A stretch of 47,284 nt of DNA from Clostridia bacterium (GTDB lineage Bacteria; Bacillota; Clostridia; Oscillospirales; Acutalibacteraceae): positions 1 to 47,284 of the forward strand of contig JAFQLV010000072.1 of assembly GCA_017396515.1 (NCBI GenBank). Reading direction: 5' to 3'. Made by a program: the position numbers and the translations under genes. The notes below the pieces were generated by a model. The model was not told where the DNA came from. It searched no databases and saw only the letters and a list, made by a program, of their open reading frames with translations. Shown here piece after piece: positions 16,086-24,506 of this stretch. The first letter of the stretch is position 1, and the number at the start of each line of letters is the position of its first letter.

Positions 16086-17171
16086 ATGGAAAAATTGCTT
16101 GAAGCAAGAAAAATAATAAATGAAGCTGATAAGGAAATTGCCGCACTCTTTGAAAAGAGAATGAAGGCAGTTAAGCAAATTGCAGAGTATAAAATGGAAA
16201 GAGGTCTTCCCGTTTTTGATGCAGCAAGAGAAGATCAGCTTATCAGAAGCAATATAGATAATGTTGATGACGAAGAAATAAAGGAATATTATGTGCCCTT
16301 TATAAGAAGCACCATGGATATTTCCAAACGCTATCAGCACCGTATTCTTACAGGTGCAAATATAGCCTACAGCGGTGTTGAGGGTGCTTTTGCTCATATA
16401 GCCGCAGGCAGAATTTTCCCTGACGGCAACAGAATATCCTATCCCGATTTCAAGGCGGCTTATGAGGCAGTTGAAAAGGGCGAGTGCGAATGTGCCGTTA
16501 TTCCCATTGAAAACAGCAGAGCAGGTGAAGTGGGTCAGGTAATTGATTTGCTTTTTTCGGGCTCACTTTATGTCAACGGCGTTTATTCGCTTGATATAAG
16601 GCATAACCTTATCGGCATAAAGGGTGCAAAGGAAAGTGATATAAAAGAGGTCGTTTCACATCAGCAGGCTCTTGACCAGTGCGGTGCATATATAAGAAAT
16701 CAGGGCTATAAGGCAACCTCCTGTGTCAACACCGCAAGAGCTGCAAAGATTGTTGCCGAGGCAGGCGATATTACAAAGGCGGCCATTGCTTCAAGAGAAA
16801 CGGCAGAGCTTTACTCTCTTGATATTATAAGAGAAAATATCAACGAGGCAAGCGACAACACAACACGCTTTGTTGTTGTTTCCCGCACTCTTTCAAAAGA
16901 GAAGAAGGACCACTCAATTATAGTGTTTACGGTACCCGATGAGGCAGGTGCACTTGCTCACGCTATCAACATTATAGGTCATCACGGCTACTCTATGAGA
17001 CACATCAAGAGCCGTGCCATGAAAGATCTTATCTGGACCTATTATTTCTATGTTGAGCTTAAGGGCGACCTGCAGTCCTCACGCCGTGGCAAGTATATGA
17101 TGGAAGAGCTTGCCGAGTGCTGCGATAAGCTTAAAATGATCGGTACCTTTAACGAAAACAGCAAAATCTGA
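16086..17171 (+). CDS. pheA: Bifunctional chorismate mutase / prephenate dehydratase
   Basis: Protein of 361 residues with three modules: an AroQ-type chorismate mutase (about 1-85, helical, RKIINEADKEIAALFEKRM), a prephenate dehydratase domain (about 95-275, YSGVEGAFAH opening and a TTRFVVVSR segment), and a C-terminal ACT regulatory domain (about 285-355, FTVPDEAGALAHAINII). It converts chorismate through prephenate to phenylpyruvate. The ACT domain implies feedback inhibition by phenylalanine. It sits 10 bases after the aminotransferase gene and 11 before aroB. Confidence 0.95.
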   Translation: MEKLLEARKIINEADKEIAALFEKRMKAVKQIAEYKMERGLPVFDAAREDQLIRSNIDNVDDEEIKEYYVPFIRSTMDISKRYQHRILTGANIAYSGVEGAFAHIAAGRIFPDGNRISYPDFKAAYEAVEKGECECAVIPIENSRAGEVGQVIDLLFSGSLYVNGVYSLDIRHNLIGIKGAKESDIKEVVSHQQALDQCGAYIRNQGYKATSCVNTARAAKIVAEAGDITKAAIASRETAELYSLDIIRENINEASDNTTRFVVVSRTLSKEKKDHSIIVFTVPDEAGALAHAINIIGHHGYSMRHIKSRAMKDLIWTYYFYVELKGDLQSSRRGKYMMEELAECCDKLKMIGTFNENSKI

Positions 17172-17182
17172 GGTGACAGCTT

Positions 17183-18184
17183 ATGATTATACCCCTTGAT
17201 TTAGGAAAGGATTCTTATGACATAGTCCTCGAAAGGGGAGCACTGAAAAAAGCAGGGGAGCTTCTCGGCATAGAGAAGGGCAGAAGGGTGCTTATTGTTA
17301 CCGATTCCGGTGTACCCCGCCGGTATGCCGACACAGTGGCAGAATGCTTCAGCGGCAGTCACATTTTCGTTTTCCCCCAGGGTGAGAAAAGCAAAAACTT
17401 CGACACCTACAAAAAGATCTGCGAGACTCTTATGGATGCCTCCTTCACCAGAAAGGATGCTGTCATAGCAGTCGGCGGCGGTGTTGCAGGGGATATGGCA
17501 GGCTTTGCGGCAGCAACCTATATGAGAGGCATTGATTTTTACAACATCCCCACCACACTTCTTTCTCAGGTGGATTCCTCAATAGGCGGCAAGACAGCCA
17601 TTGACCTTGGCAAAATCAAAAATATTATCGGAGCCTTCTATCAGCCCAAAAAGGTTATTATTGACCCTGATGTGCTTGGTACCCTGCCGGAAAGGCAAGT
17701 GGCAAACGGTCTTGCCGAGAGCATTAAAATGGGTGCAAACTTTGATAAGGAGCTTTTTGAAATCTTCCTTAATGATGACTATATGCAGCACATTGAGGAG
17801 ATTATAGAACGCTCACTTAAGGTTAAAAGATATGTGGTTCAGCAGGACGAAAAAGAGCAGGGGCTTCGCAAGGTGCTTAACTTCGGCCACACAATCGGTC
17901 ACGGCATTGAAGCTTCGGCAGAGTACGGCGAGCTTTATCACGGTGAATGTGTAGCTTTAGGTATGCTGCCCATGTGCAGTGAAAATGTAAGAGAGCAGAT
18001 GATAAAGGCACTGCATAATGTGGGACTTCCCACTGAATATAAATATGATAAAGAAAAGGTTTATGAGGCTCTGTGTCACGATAAAAAATCGGCAGGCAAG
18101 AGCATAACCGCAGTAAAATGTGACGAAATAGGCACATTCAAGTTTGAAGAAATGACAGCTGAGGAGCTGGGAAAGCTTCTTTGA
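17183..18184 (+). CDS. aroB: 3-dehydroquinate synthase
   Basis: Protein of 333 residues. FPQGEKSKN, the NAD-binding AVGGGVAGDMAGFAA, TTLLSQVDSSIGGKTA and metal-binding NFGHTIGHGIEA are all present and typical of AroB. It converts DAHP to 3-dehydroquinate, the second shikimate step, using NAD and a divalent metal. The C-terminus is slightly shorter than in E. coli AroB (about 360 residues) but no motif is missing. Operon position between pheA and aroC with gaps of about 10 bases. Confidence 0.96.
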   Translation: MIIPLDLGKDSYDIVLERGALKKAGELLGIEKGRRVLIVTDSGVPRRYADTVAECFSGSHIFVFPQGEKSKNFDTYKKICETLMDASFTRKDAVIAVGGGVAGDMAGFAAATYMRGIDFYNIPTTLLSQVDSSIGGKTAIDLGKIKNIIGAFYQPKKVIIDPDVLGTLPERQVANGLAESIKMGANFDKELFEIFLNDDYMQHIEEIIERSLKVKRYVVQQDEKEQGLRKVLNFGHTIGHGIEASAEYGELYHGECVALGMLPMCSENVREQMIKALHNVGLPTEYKYDKEKVYEALCHDKKSAGKSITAVKCDEIGTFKFEEMTAEELGKLL

Positions 18185-18194
18185 GGTAAGCGAA

Positions 18195-19286
18195 ATGAAA
18201 AATACATTCGGAAATAATATTGGCATAACTCTTTTCGGTGAAAGCCACGGGGAAGCAATAGGCTGTGTGCTTGACGGCATTGCCCCGGGTATTGAGGTTG
18301 ATGAAGATTTTATTGCCCTGCAAATGGAAAAGCGAAAGGGTATAAGCTCAATATCCACACCCCGCAGAGAGGCTGACAGGGTGAGAATATTAAGCGGCGT
18401 CTTTGAGGGCAAAACCACAGGTACGCCAATTGCTATTATGATAGAAAATCAGTCTCAGCACAGCAAGGATTATTCTGCCACTAAGGACTTGGCAAGACCC
18501 TCTCATGCAGATTTTACCGCACAGTGCAAATACGGCGGCTTTCAGGATTACAGAGGCGGCGGACACTTCTCAGGAAGAATAACCGCACCTATAGTTGCCG
18601 CAGGTGCCGTTTGCCTTAAGGCGCTGAGTAAAAAGGGTATAGAAATCGGCACTCACATAGCCTGTTGCGGCGGTGTGAGAGACAGAGCCTTCCACTGCTT
18701 GAGTGAGGATATTGCTCTGCTTAAAGAAAAAGAAATGCCTGTGCTTTGCGAAAATTCCAAAAAGGAAATGATTGCCGCTATCGAAAAAGCAAGAAATGAG
18801 GGCGACAGTGTGGGCGGTGTGCTCACAACAGCAGTTACGGGTGTTCCCGCAGGTGTTGGTGAGCCTTGGTTTGACACAGCTGAGGGTGTGCTCTCACACG
18901 CACTGTTCTCGGTTCCGGGAATAAAGGGTGTAGAGTTCGGTGCAGGCTTTGCTTTTTCAGAGATGAAAGGCAGTCAGGCCAATGACCCCTTCTTCACAAA
19001 GGACGGCAGAGTACAGACAAAAACTAACAATAACGGCGGCATTAACGGCGGCATAACAAACGGTATGCCAATAGTTTTCTCCTGCGCCGTAAAGCCGACA
19101 CCCTCAATTTTTAAAGAGCAGGAAACCGTCAATTTCAAAACAAAGGAAAATACTGTTCTTAGCATAAAGGGCAGACATGACCCTGCAATTATTCACAGAG
19201 CGAGAGTGGTTGTTGACTCCGTTACGGCAATAACTCTTTGTGATTTGCTTGCAGGCCGCTTCGGCACAGATTGGCTCGGTGAGTGA
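18195..19286 (+). CDS. aroC: Chorismate synthase
   Basis: Protein of 363 residues opening FGNNIGITLFGESHG, with RPSHADFTAQCKYG, DYRGGGHFSGR and RHDPAIIHRA, the three family signatures. It removes phosphate from EPSP to give chorismate in an FMN-dependent reaction, the last common step. Ten bases after aroB; its stop is followed one base later by the start of the aroE-aroK fusion (TGATATG). Confidence 0.97.
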   Translation: MKNTFGNNIGITLFGESHGEAIGCVLDGIAPGIEVDEDFIALQMEKRKGISSISTPRREADRVRILSGVFEGKTTGTPIAIMIENQSQHSKDYSATKDLARPSHADFTAQCKYGGFQDYRGGGHFSGRITAPIVAAGAVCLKALSKKGIEIGTHIACCGGVRDRAFHCLSEDIALLKEKEMPVLCENSKKEMIAAIEKARNEGDSVGGVLTTAVTGVPAGVGEPWFDTAEGVLSHALFSVPGIKGVEFGAGFAFSEMKGSQANDPFFTKDGRVQTKTNNNGGINGGITNGMPIVFSCAVKPTPSIFKEQETVNFKTKENTVLSIKGRHDPAIIHRARVVVDSVTAITLCDLLAGRFGTDWLGE

Positions 19287-19287
19287 T

Positions 19288-20514
19288 ATGAAATACGGAC
19301 TTATCGGTGAAAAATTAGGCCACAGCTTCTCCAAGGCAATTCACGAAAGCATAGCTGATTATACCTATGAAATAAAAGAAATCGCAAAGGGAGACCTTGA
19401 TTTCTTTATGAAAGAGAAAAGCTTTCTCGGCATAAATGTTACAATACCGTATAAATCGGCGGTTATCCCTTATCTTGATTTCATTGATGCCAATGCCGAA
19501 AAAATAGGTGCGGTGAACACTGTTGTGTGCCGCGACGGAAGGCTTTACGGCTATAATACTGATTTCGGCGGAATGAAAGCACTTATTGAAAAAGCGGGCT
19601 TTGACTTCATCGGCAGCAAGGTGCTCATACTCGGCTCGGGAGGTACCTCAAAAACTGCCAACGCAGTGGCTGAGTCTCTGGGTGCAAAGCAGATAATTAC
19701 TGTCAGCAGAAGCGGAGAGGTTAACTATGATAACGCACACATTCTTCATAAAGACTGTGACTACATAATCAACACAACTCCCTGCGGAATGTATCCTAAT
19801 AATGAAACAGCTGCAATTGACCCGTCGCTTTTTACTTGTCTCAAGGGCATAGTTGATGCGGTTTACAATCCCCTTGAAACCACTCTTGTGCGTCTTGGCA
19901 GAGAAAAGGGTATAAGGGGCGAAACAGGACTTTATATGCTCGTGGCTCAGGCAGTTTTAGCCTGTGAGATTTTCACGGGCAGGAGTCTTGATGTGAAAAG
20001 CATAACTGATGAGGTTTTTGCAAAAATGCTCAGGGAAAAGCAGAATATTGTGCTTATAGGAATGCCCGGCTCAGGCAAGAGCACCATAGGCAGACTTCTG
20101 GGTGAAATATCAGGCAAGCATTTTATTGACACGGATGATATGATAACAGAAAAGCACGGCGTAATAAGTGAGATATTCGCTCAGCACGGTGAAGGCTATT
20201 TCCGTGATATAGAAGCTGAAGCCGTAAGAGAGGCCGCTAAAAAAAGCGGTATGATTATAGCCACGGGTGGCGGTGCAATTCTCAGAAAAGAAAATGTTGA
20301 TGCCCTGAAGCAAAACGGTGTAATATTCTTCCTCAACAGACCGATTGAGGATATTATGCCCACCTCAGACAGACCGCTTTCAAGTGATTTTGAGGCGCTG
20401 AAAAAACGCTTCAGTGAACGCTATGACAAATATAAGGCGGCAGGGGACCACGAGATATTTATTGACGGCAACCCCGAAAATGCGGCAAAGAAAATATTGG
20501 AGATAATGAAATGA
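19288..20514 (+). CDS. aroE/aroK: Fused shikimate dehydrogenase - shikimate kinase
   Basis: Protein of 408 residues made of two enzymes. Residues 1 to about 245 are AroE-type: LGHSFSKAIH (shikimate site), NVTIPYK with the catalytic Lys, GAVNTV, YNTDFGG, and GSGGTSKTA (NADP site). Residues about 252-408 are AroK-type: Walker A GMPGSGKST at 258-266, DTDDMI, FRDIEAEAV and ATGGGAI. It catalyses two consecutive steps, dehydroshikimate to shikimate and shikimate to shikimate-3-phosphate. The joint (KMLREKQN) is short and shows no internal ribosome site, so it appears to be one polypeptide. The stop overlaps the aroQ start (ATGA). Confidence 0.95.
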   Translation: MKYGLIGEKLGHSFSKAIHESIADYTYEIKEIAKGDLDFFMKEKSFLGINVTIPYKSAVIPYLDFIDANAEKIGAVNTVVCRDGRLYGYNTDFGGMKALIEKAGFDFIGSKVLILGSGGTSKTANAVAESLGAKQIITVSRSGEVNYDNAHILHKDCDYIINTTPCGMYPNNETAAIDPSLFTCLKGIVDAVYNPLETTLVRLGREKGIRGETGLYMLVAQAVLACEIFTGRSLDVKSITDEVFAKMLREKQNIVLIGMPGSGKSTIGRLLGEISGKHFIDTDDMITEKHGVISEIFAQHGEGYFRDIEAEAVREAAKKSGMIIATGGGAILRKENVDALKQNGVIFFLNRPIEDIMPTSDRPLSSDFEALKKRFSERYDKYKAAGDHEIFIDGNPENAAKKILEIMK

Positions 20515-20936
20515 AAATTCTTGTTATAAACGGCCCCAATCTTAATATGCTGGGCATAAGGGAGCCTGCACATTACGGCAGAGAAACCTATGGGGATTTA
20601 GTAAAAAAGATTGAGACCTACTGTCAGAGCAAGGGCATTGAGTGTGAATGCTATCAGTCAAACCACGAGGGCTGTCTCGTTGATAAAATTCAGCAGGCTT
20701 ACGGCAGCTTTGACGGCATTGTCATTAACCCGGGTGCTTATACTCACACGAGCATAGCTCTTCTCGATGCTGTGAAAAGCGTGTCAATTCCCACAGTTGA
20801 GGTGCATATCTCAAAGGTGGAGGAAAGAGAAGATTTCCGTCAGGTGAGCTATATAAGGCTTGCCTGTGTCAAGACAATAACAGGTCAGGGCACTGACGGA
20901 TACCTGCAGGCTATAGATTTTTTGGTTAACAATTGA
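20511..20936 (+). CDS. aroQ: Type II 3-dehydroquinate dehydratase
   Basis: Protein of 141 residues, normal length for the dodecameric type II enzyme. NGPNLNMLGIREPAHYG carries the catalytic Tyr, YQSNHEG and NPGAYTHTS the active-site loop residues, and VEVHISKVEERE the catalytic His. It dehydrates 3-dehydroquinate to 3-dehydroshikimate. Coupled to aroE/aroK by a 4-base overlap and followed 9 bases later by aroA. Confidence 0.97.
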   Translation: MKILVINGPNLNMLGIREPAHYGRETYGDLVKKIETYCQSKGIECECYQSNHEGCLVDKIQQAYGSFDGIVINPGAYTHTSIALLDAVKSVSIPTVEVHISKVEEREDFRQVSYIRLACVKTITGQGTDGYLQAIDFLVNN

Positions 20937-20945
20937 TGTGATAAT

Positions 20946-22148
20946 ATGAAGGTTAAAATCAGCCCTTCAAGGCTTAAGGGCAAAGTTACGGCACCGCCCT
21001 CAAAGAGTATGTGTCACAGACTTCTTATCTGTGCAGGCCTCTCTCAGGGTGAAAGCCATATTTCAAATGTGCTTTACAGTGAAGATATTCTTGCAACACT
21101 TGATTGTCTTTGTGCAATGGGTGCTGAAATTCAAAAGGGCGAGGGCTTTGTTAAAATAAAAGGTACTCTGCCGAAGGCGGGAGCTTTTCACTGCCGTGAA
21201 AGCGGAAGCACACTCAGGTTTTTTATTCCCCTTGCAATGCTGTGTGATGGCGAAAGCCGTTTTACAGGCTACGGCAGGCTTATGGAAAGACCTATGGCAA
21301 TTTATGAGAATATTGCTAAAGAAAAGAATATAACTTATAAAAAAGACGGTGACACAATAACCGTCGGCACAGGGCTTGTTTCAGGTGATTACACAGTGCC
21401 GGCCAATGTGAGCAGTCAGTTTATATCGGGGCTTTTATTCGCATTGCCCTTATGTGAGGGTGACAGCAGAATAACACTCACGGGCAATATTGAAAGCAGA
21501 AGCTATATTGATATGACTCTCAGTGCAATGGAGCTTTTCGGTGTCAGTGCGGTGTGGCAAAGCGAAAACACCCTTTATATCAAGGGCAATCAGCAATATA
21601 AGGCAAACAGCCTTACCGTTGAGGGCGACTGTTCAAATGCAGCGTTTTTAGATGCCTTTAATCTCCTTGGCGGCGAGGTAAGCGTTGAAGGCCTGAGAGA
21701 AGATACCCTGCAGGGTGATATGGTATATAAAGAATATTTCTCACTTCTTCGGCAGGGTACCCCCACGCTTGATATAAAAAATTGCCCTGACCTTGCACCT
21801 GTGCTTATGACTATCGGTGCGGCAAAGGGCGGCTGCAGGCTTATCAACACGGCAAGACTTAAAATCAAAGAGAGTGACAGAGGCACTGTTATGGCCCGTG
21901 AGCTTTCAAAATTCGGAGCCGATATAAAGGTTTATGACAACGAAATTGTTGTTGATAAAGCAGAACTTTATGCACCGAAGGATGACCTTTACTGTCACAA
22001 CGACCACAGAGTGGTTATGTCGCTTGCGGTGCTTGCAAGTGCTTACGGCGGCACTCTCAAGGGAGCCGAAGCGGTAGCGAAAAGCTATCCCGACTTCTTT
22101 ACTAAGGTTAAATCTCTCGGTTTGGAGGCGGAAATTTATGACGATTAA
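20946..22148 (+). CDS. aroA: 3-phosphoshikimate 1-carboxyvinyltransferase (EPSP synthase)
   Basis: Protein of 400 residues. PPSKSMCHRLLI (substrate-binding Lys-Ser), GSTLRFFIPLA, NVSSQFISGLLFALP and IKESDRG with CHNDHRVVMSLAV are the family motifs. It joins phosphoenolpyruvate to shikimate-3-phosphate. The last codons overlap the first 11 bases of tyrA, in a different frame, implying translational coupling. A little shorter than the usual ~430 residues but complete in motifs. Confidence 0.96.
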   Translation: MKVKISPSRLKGKVTAPPSKSMCHRLLICAGLSQGESHISNVLYSEDILATLDCLCAMGAEIQKGEGFVKIKGTLPKAGAFHCRESGSTLRFFIPLAMLCDGESRFTGYGRLMERPMAIYENIAKEKNITYKKDGDTITVGTGLVSGDYTVPANVSSQFISGLLFALPLCEGDSRITLTGNIESRSYIDMTLSAMELFGVSAVWQSENTLYIKGNQQYKANSLTVEGDCSNAAFLDAFNLLGGEVSVEGLREDTLQGDMVYKEYFSLLRQGTPTLDIKNCPDLAPVLMTIGAAKGGCRLINTARLKIKESDRGTVMARELSKFGADIKVYDNEIVVDKAELYAPKDDLYCHNDHRVVMSLAVLASAYGGTLKGAEAVAKSYPDFFTKVKSLGLEAEIYDD

Positions 22149-22992
22149 TAAAAACACGAAATTTCTCATAGTTGGTCTCGGACTTCTCGGCGGCTCATAT
22201 GCAAGAGGTCTTACGGAAAAGGGCTACTATGTTGAGGCTATAACAAAAAATCAGGAGGACTGCGAATATGCACTGCAGCACGAAATGGTTAAAAAGTGCA
22301 GCACAGAGCCTGATGAAGAAATGATAAAAAATGCAGAGGTTATTATCTTTGCACTTTATCCCGATACCTTTATAAGATGGATTGAGGAGCACGGCGATAA
22401 GATAAACCCCGGCACGGTTATAACGGATGTTACGGGTGTAAAGGGCTGCATAGTAGATAAAATTCAGACTATGCTGCCGCCTATGGTTGAGTTTATATCA
22501 GCTCACCCTATGGCAGGAAAAGAAGTCTATGGAATTAAAAACAGTGACGAGCGAATTTTTTACGGAGCAAACTATCTTGTTGTGCCCACAAAGAGAAACA
22601 CCTCTGAGGGTATAGAGGCCTGCAAGAGAATAGGTGAAATTTTAGGCTTCGGCAGAATAAGTGAAATTTCACCTGAGGGCCACGATGAAATGATAGGCTT
22701 CGTGTCTCAGCTGACTCACTTTATAGCTGTCAGCCTGATGAATTGCTATGAGCATGAAAGACTTGAAAGATATACGGCAGACTCCTTCAGAGACCTGACG
22801 AGAATAGCCAATATTAACGAAACTATGTGGAGCGAGCTTTTTATGCTTAACAAAAAGGCTCTTTTAGAGCAGATTGAGCTTTTTGAAAAAAACTTCACAC
22901 AGCTTCACGAGTGTCTTAAAAACGATGACCGTGAAGGCATGATGGAAATGATGAGAATTTCCACAAAACGCAGAAAACAGTTTGATAAATAA
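22138..22992 (+). CDS. tyrA: Prephenate dehydrogenase
   Basis: Protein of 284 residues with an N-terminal Rossmann motif (VGLGLLGGSYARG), SAHPMAGKEVYG (substrate-binding His) and a helical C-terminal dimerisation domain. It oxidises prephenate to 4-hydroxyphenylpyruvate with NAD(P). No ACT domain is appended, unlike pheA. The ribosome site (TTGGAGG) lies inside the end of aroA. Confidence 0.93.
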   Translation: MTINKNTKFLIVGLGLLGGSYARGLTEKGYYVEAITKNQEDCEYALQHEMVKKCSTEPDEEMIKNAEVIIFALYPDTFIRWIEEHGDKINPGTVITDVTGVKGCIVDKIQTMLPPMVEFISAHPMAGKEVYGIKNSDERIFYGANYLVVPTKRNTSEGIEACKRIGEILGFGRISEISPEGHDEMIGFVSQLTHFIAVSLMNCYEHERLERYTADSFRDLTRIANINETMWSELFMLNKKALLEQIELFEKNFTQLHECLKNDDREGMMEMMRISTKRRKQFDK

Positions 22993-23012
22993 GATTCAGG
23001 AGGTAAATGATT

Positions 23013-24041
23013 ATGAATATGGATTTCGTATGTAAGCTGCCCATACCAAAGGATATTAAGGAGCAGTATCCCTTAACAAAGCAGGCAATTGAAATTAAAG
23101 AGAAAAGAGATAAGGAAATCAGAGATATTTTTGAGGGTAAGGAAAGGAAGCTGATACTTGTTATCGGCCCTTGCTCTGCAGATAATGAAGACAGCGTTAT
23201 GGAATATATCTCACGCCTTGTACCCGTGCAGGAAAAGGTAAAGGATAAAATCCTCATTGTGCCGAGAATTTACACAAACAAGCCAAGAACAACCGGTGAC
23301 GGCTATAAGGGTATGCTTCATCAGCCTGACCCCAATGCTGCTGCAGACCTTATCAAGGGCATTGTTGCCATAAGAAAGCTTCATATGAGAGCAATCAATG
23401 AAACAGGCTTTCTTTGTGCTGATGAGATGCTCTATCCCGATAACTACCGTTATCTCTCAGACCTTCTCGGTTATGTTGCTGTCGGTGCCAGAAGCACTGA
23501 AAATCAGGAGCACAGATTAACTGCAAGCGGCATTGATGTACCCGTAGGTATGAAGAACCCCACAGGCGGAGACCTTGGTGTTATGATGAATTCAATCACT
23601 GCAGGTCAGCACAGCCACGACTTTATCTACAGAGGCTGGGAGGTAAAGAGCCACGGCAATGACCTTACCCACGCTATTTTAAGAGGCTATGTTGACGAGC
23701 TCGGTGTCAGCTACCCCAACTACCATTATGAAGATCTTCTTAAGCTCTGCCACCTTTATGCTGAGCGAGACTTAAAAAACCCTGCCGTTATAGTTGACAC
23801 AAACCATGCAAACTCAGGCAAAAAGTATCTTGAACAGCCCAGAATTGCCAAGGAAGTGCTTCATTCCTGCCGCCACAACAGCGATATTGATAAGATAGTC
23901 AAGGGCTTTATGATTGAAAGCTATATCGAAGACGGCACACAGAAGATAGGTGAGGGTATATACGGCAAGAGCATTACAGACCCCTGCATAGGCTGGGAAA
24001 AGACAGAAAGACTCATTTACGATTTAGCAGAGGTATATTGA
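23013..24041 (+). CDS. aroF: DAHP synthase, type I alpha (AroF/AroG-like)
   Basis: Protein of 342 residues from ATG 23013. VIGPCSADN (metal and PEP site), RIYTNKPRTTGDGYKG, GARSTENQEHR, KNPTGGD and DTNHANSGK are conserved blocks of the E. coli AroF/G/H class. It condenses PEP and erythrose-4-phosphate, the entry into the pathway. AGGAGG at 22998-23003 is 9 bases from ATG 23013; the ATG at 23007 would be too close. Placing the first enzyme at the 3' end of the operon is unusual in order but complete in content. A tiny ORF follows one base after the stop. Confidence 0.95.
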   Translation: MNMDFVCKLPIPKDIKEQYPLTKQAIEIKEKRDKEIRDIFEGKERKLILVIGPCSADNEDSVMEYISRLVPVQEKVKDKILIVPRIYTNKPRTTGDGYKGMLHQPDPNAAADLIKGIVAIRKLHMRAINETGFLCADEMLYPDNYRYLSDLLGYVAVGARSTENQEHRLTASGIDVPVGMKNPTGGDLGVMMNSITAGQHSHDFIYRGWEVKSHGNDLTHAILRGYVDELGVSYPNYHYEDLLKLCHLYAERDLKNPAVIVDTNHANSGKKYLEQPRIAKEVLHSCRHNSDIDKIVKGFMIESYIEDGTQKIGEGIYGKSITDPCIGWEKTERLIYDLAEVY

Positions 24042-24042
24042 T

Positions 24043-24132
24043 ATGTCATTTCAGGAAATTTTGTGGAATATAAAAATGTTTTTCGGCAGAATACTCGGTC
24101 TTTTCGGTATTCATTTTCCAATGCCGCTTTGA
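24043..24132 (+). CDS. 29-residue amphipathic peptide, likely member of the peptide family at 28087-29054
   Basis: Short ORF starting one base after the aroF stop (TGATATG junction) with AGAGG upstream. It begins MSFQEILWN, continues through a hydrophobic Phe/Ile/Leu-rich stretch and ends HFPMPL. Its core N-I-x6-I-L-x3-G-I has exactly the spacing seen in the 28361-28480 peptide (N-I-x6-I-L-x3-G-I), and both are followed by F-P within a few residues. It lacks the acidic tail of the four minus-strand genes. The junction implies translational coupling to the aromatic operon. Very short, so chance cannot be ruled out from one genome. Confidence 0.5.
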   Translation: MSFQEILWNIKMFFGRILGLFGIHFPMPL

Positions 24133-24170
24133 AAAAAACACAAAGAAAAAGTCAAGCGTAACCGCTTGAC
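24131..24170 (-). terminator. Terminator of the toxin mRNA (minus strand)
   Basis: A perfect 8-bp inverted repeat (24151-24158 with 24163-24170, 4-base loop) is followed on the minus strand by a long T-rich tract (complement of 24131-24150). It ends transcription of the small toxin gene. Confidence 0.7.
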
Positions 24171-24194
24171 AAGGATTTGATAATAATATATAAT
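24166..24194 (+). promoter_or_regulatory. Consensus promoter of the antisense RNA
   Basis: Perfect sigma-A hexamers TTGACA (24166-24171) and TATAAT (24189-24194) with the optimal 17-base spacer. No start codon with a ribosome site follows, so it is predicted to make a non-coding RNA. The -35 box is inside the stem of the minus-strand terminator. Confidence 0.75.
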
Positions 24195-24200
24195 GTAGCT

Positions 24201-24297
24201 GTAAGAAACGGTGCTACCGACAGACGGCGCACCCTCGTATGTAAATCAAGGAACTAATCGCCTCAATTTGCTAGAGAGTGGCGGTTAGTTTCCTTTT
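24201..24297 (+). ncRNA. Putative antisense antitoxin RNA (type I system)
   Basis: Predicted RNA of about 97 nt from the perfect promoter to a terminator hairpin (24250-24262 pairs with 24280-24293, one bulge and a G-U pair, then TTTT). The downstream arm of that hairpin is the complement of the toxin stop-codon region, so the RNA would base-pair with the 3' end of the toxin mRNA, as in TxpA/RatA-like systems. The 5' part contains a second GC-rich segment (about 24208-24236) likely to fold. The exact start is inferred from the promoter. Confidence 0.55.
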
Positions 24298-24359
24298 ATG
24301 GCTGCAATTAAAGCAGTAGCTGCGAAAAGAATAACAGCAATCATAGCTAAATATTCCAT
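24285..24359 (-). CDS. 24-residue hydrophobic peptide, candidate type I toxin
   Basis: MEYLAMIAVILF opens a single hydrophobic helix rich in Ala, Ile and Leu, ending in a short polar tail (IKGN), the layout of membrane-acting type I toxins and holin-like toxins of Firmicutes. A very strong ribosome site (AAGGAGG, minus strand 24375-24369) is 9 bases from ATG 24359; ATG 24365 would add two residues but is too close. The mRNA would run from the promoter at 24507-24536, with a leader of about 140 nt, to the terminator at 24131-24170. The frame stays open to 24806, but that upstream part lies antisense to the deacylase gene and beyond the toxin promoter. Confidence 0.6.
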   Translation of the reverse strand: MEYLAMIAVILFAATALIAAIKGN

Positions 24360-24383
24360 CAGCATCACCCTCCTTAATAATTT

Positions 24384-24418
24384 CAGAGGGCGAGATTTAT
24401 AAAAAGAACTGCCCTCTG
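24384..24418 (-). promoter_or_regulatory. Leader hairpin in the toxin mRNA
   Basis: A perfect 8-bp inverted repeat, CAGAGGGC (24384-24391) and GCCCTCTG (24411-24418), ends 8 bases before the toxin ribosome site on the minus strand. Long structured leaders that restrain translation are common in type I toxin mRNAs; that this one does so is inference. Confidence 0.5.
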
Positions 24419-24506
24419 ATTTGCAAATAATTATGTAAATCGTTTTCGAGGGCTTACCGCCTGCCGGTGTGATAGCACCTGAACTGTCTGTTGACAGTCT
24501 GCGGTA

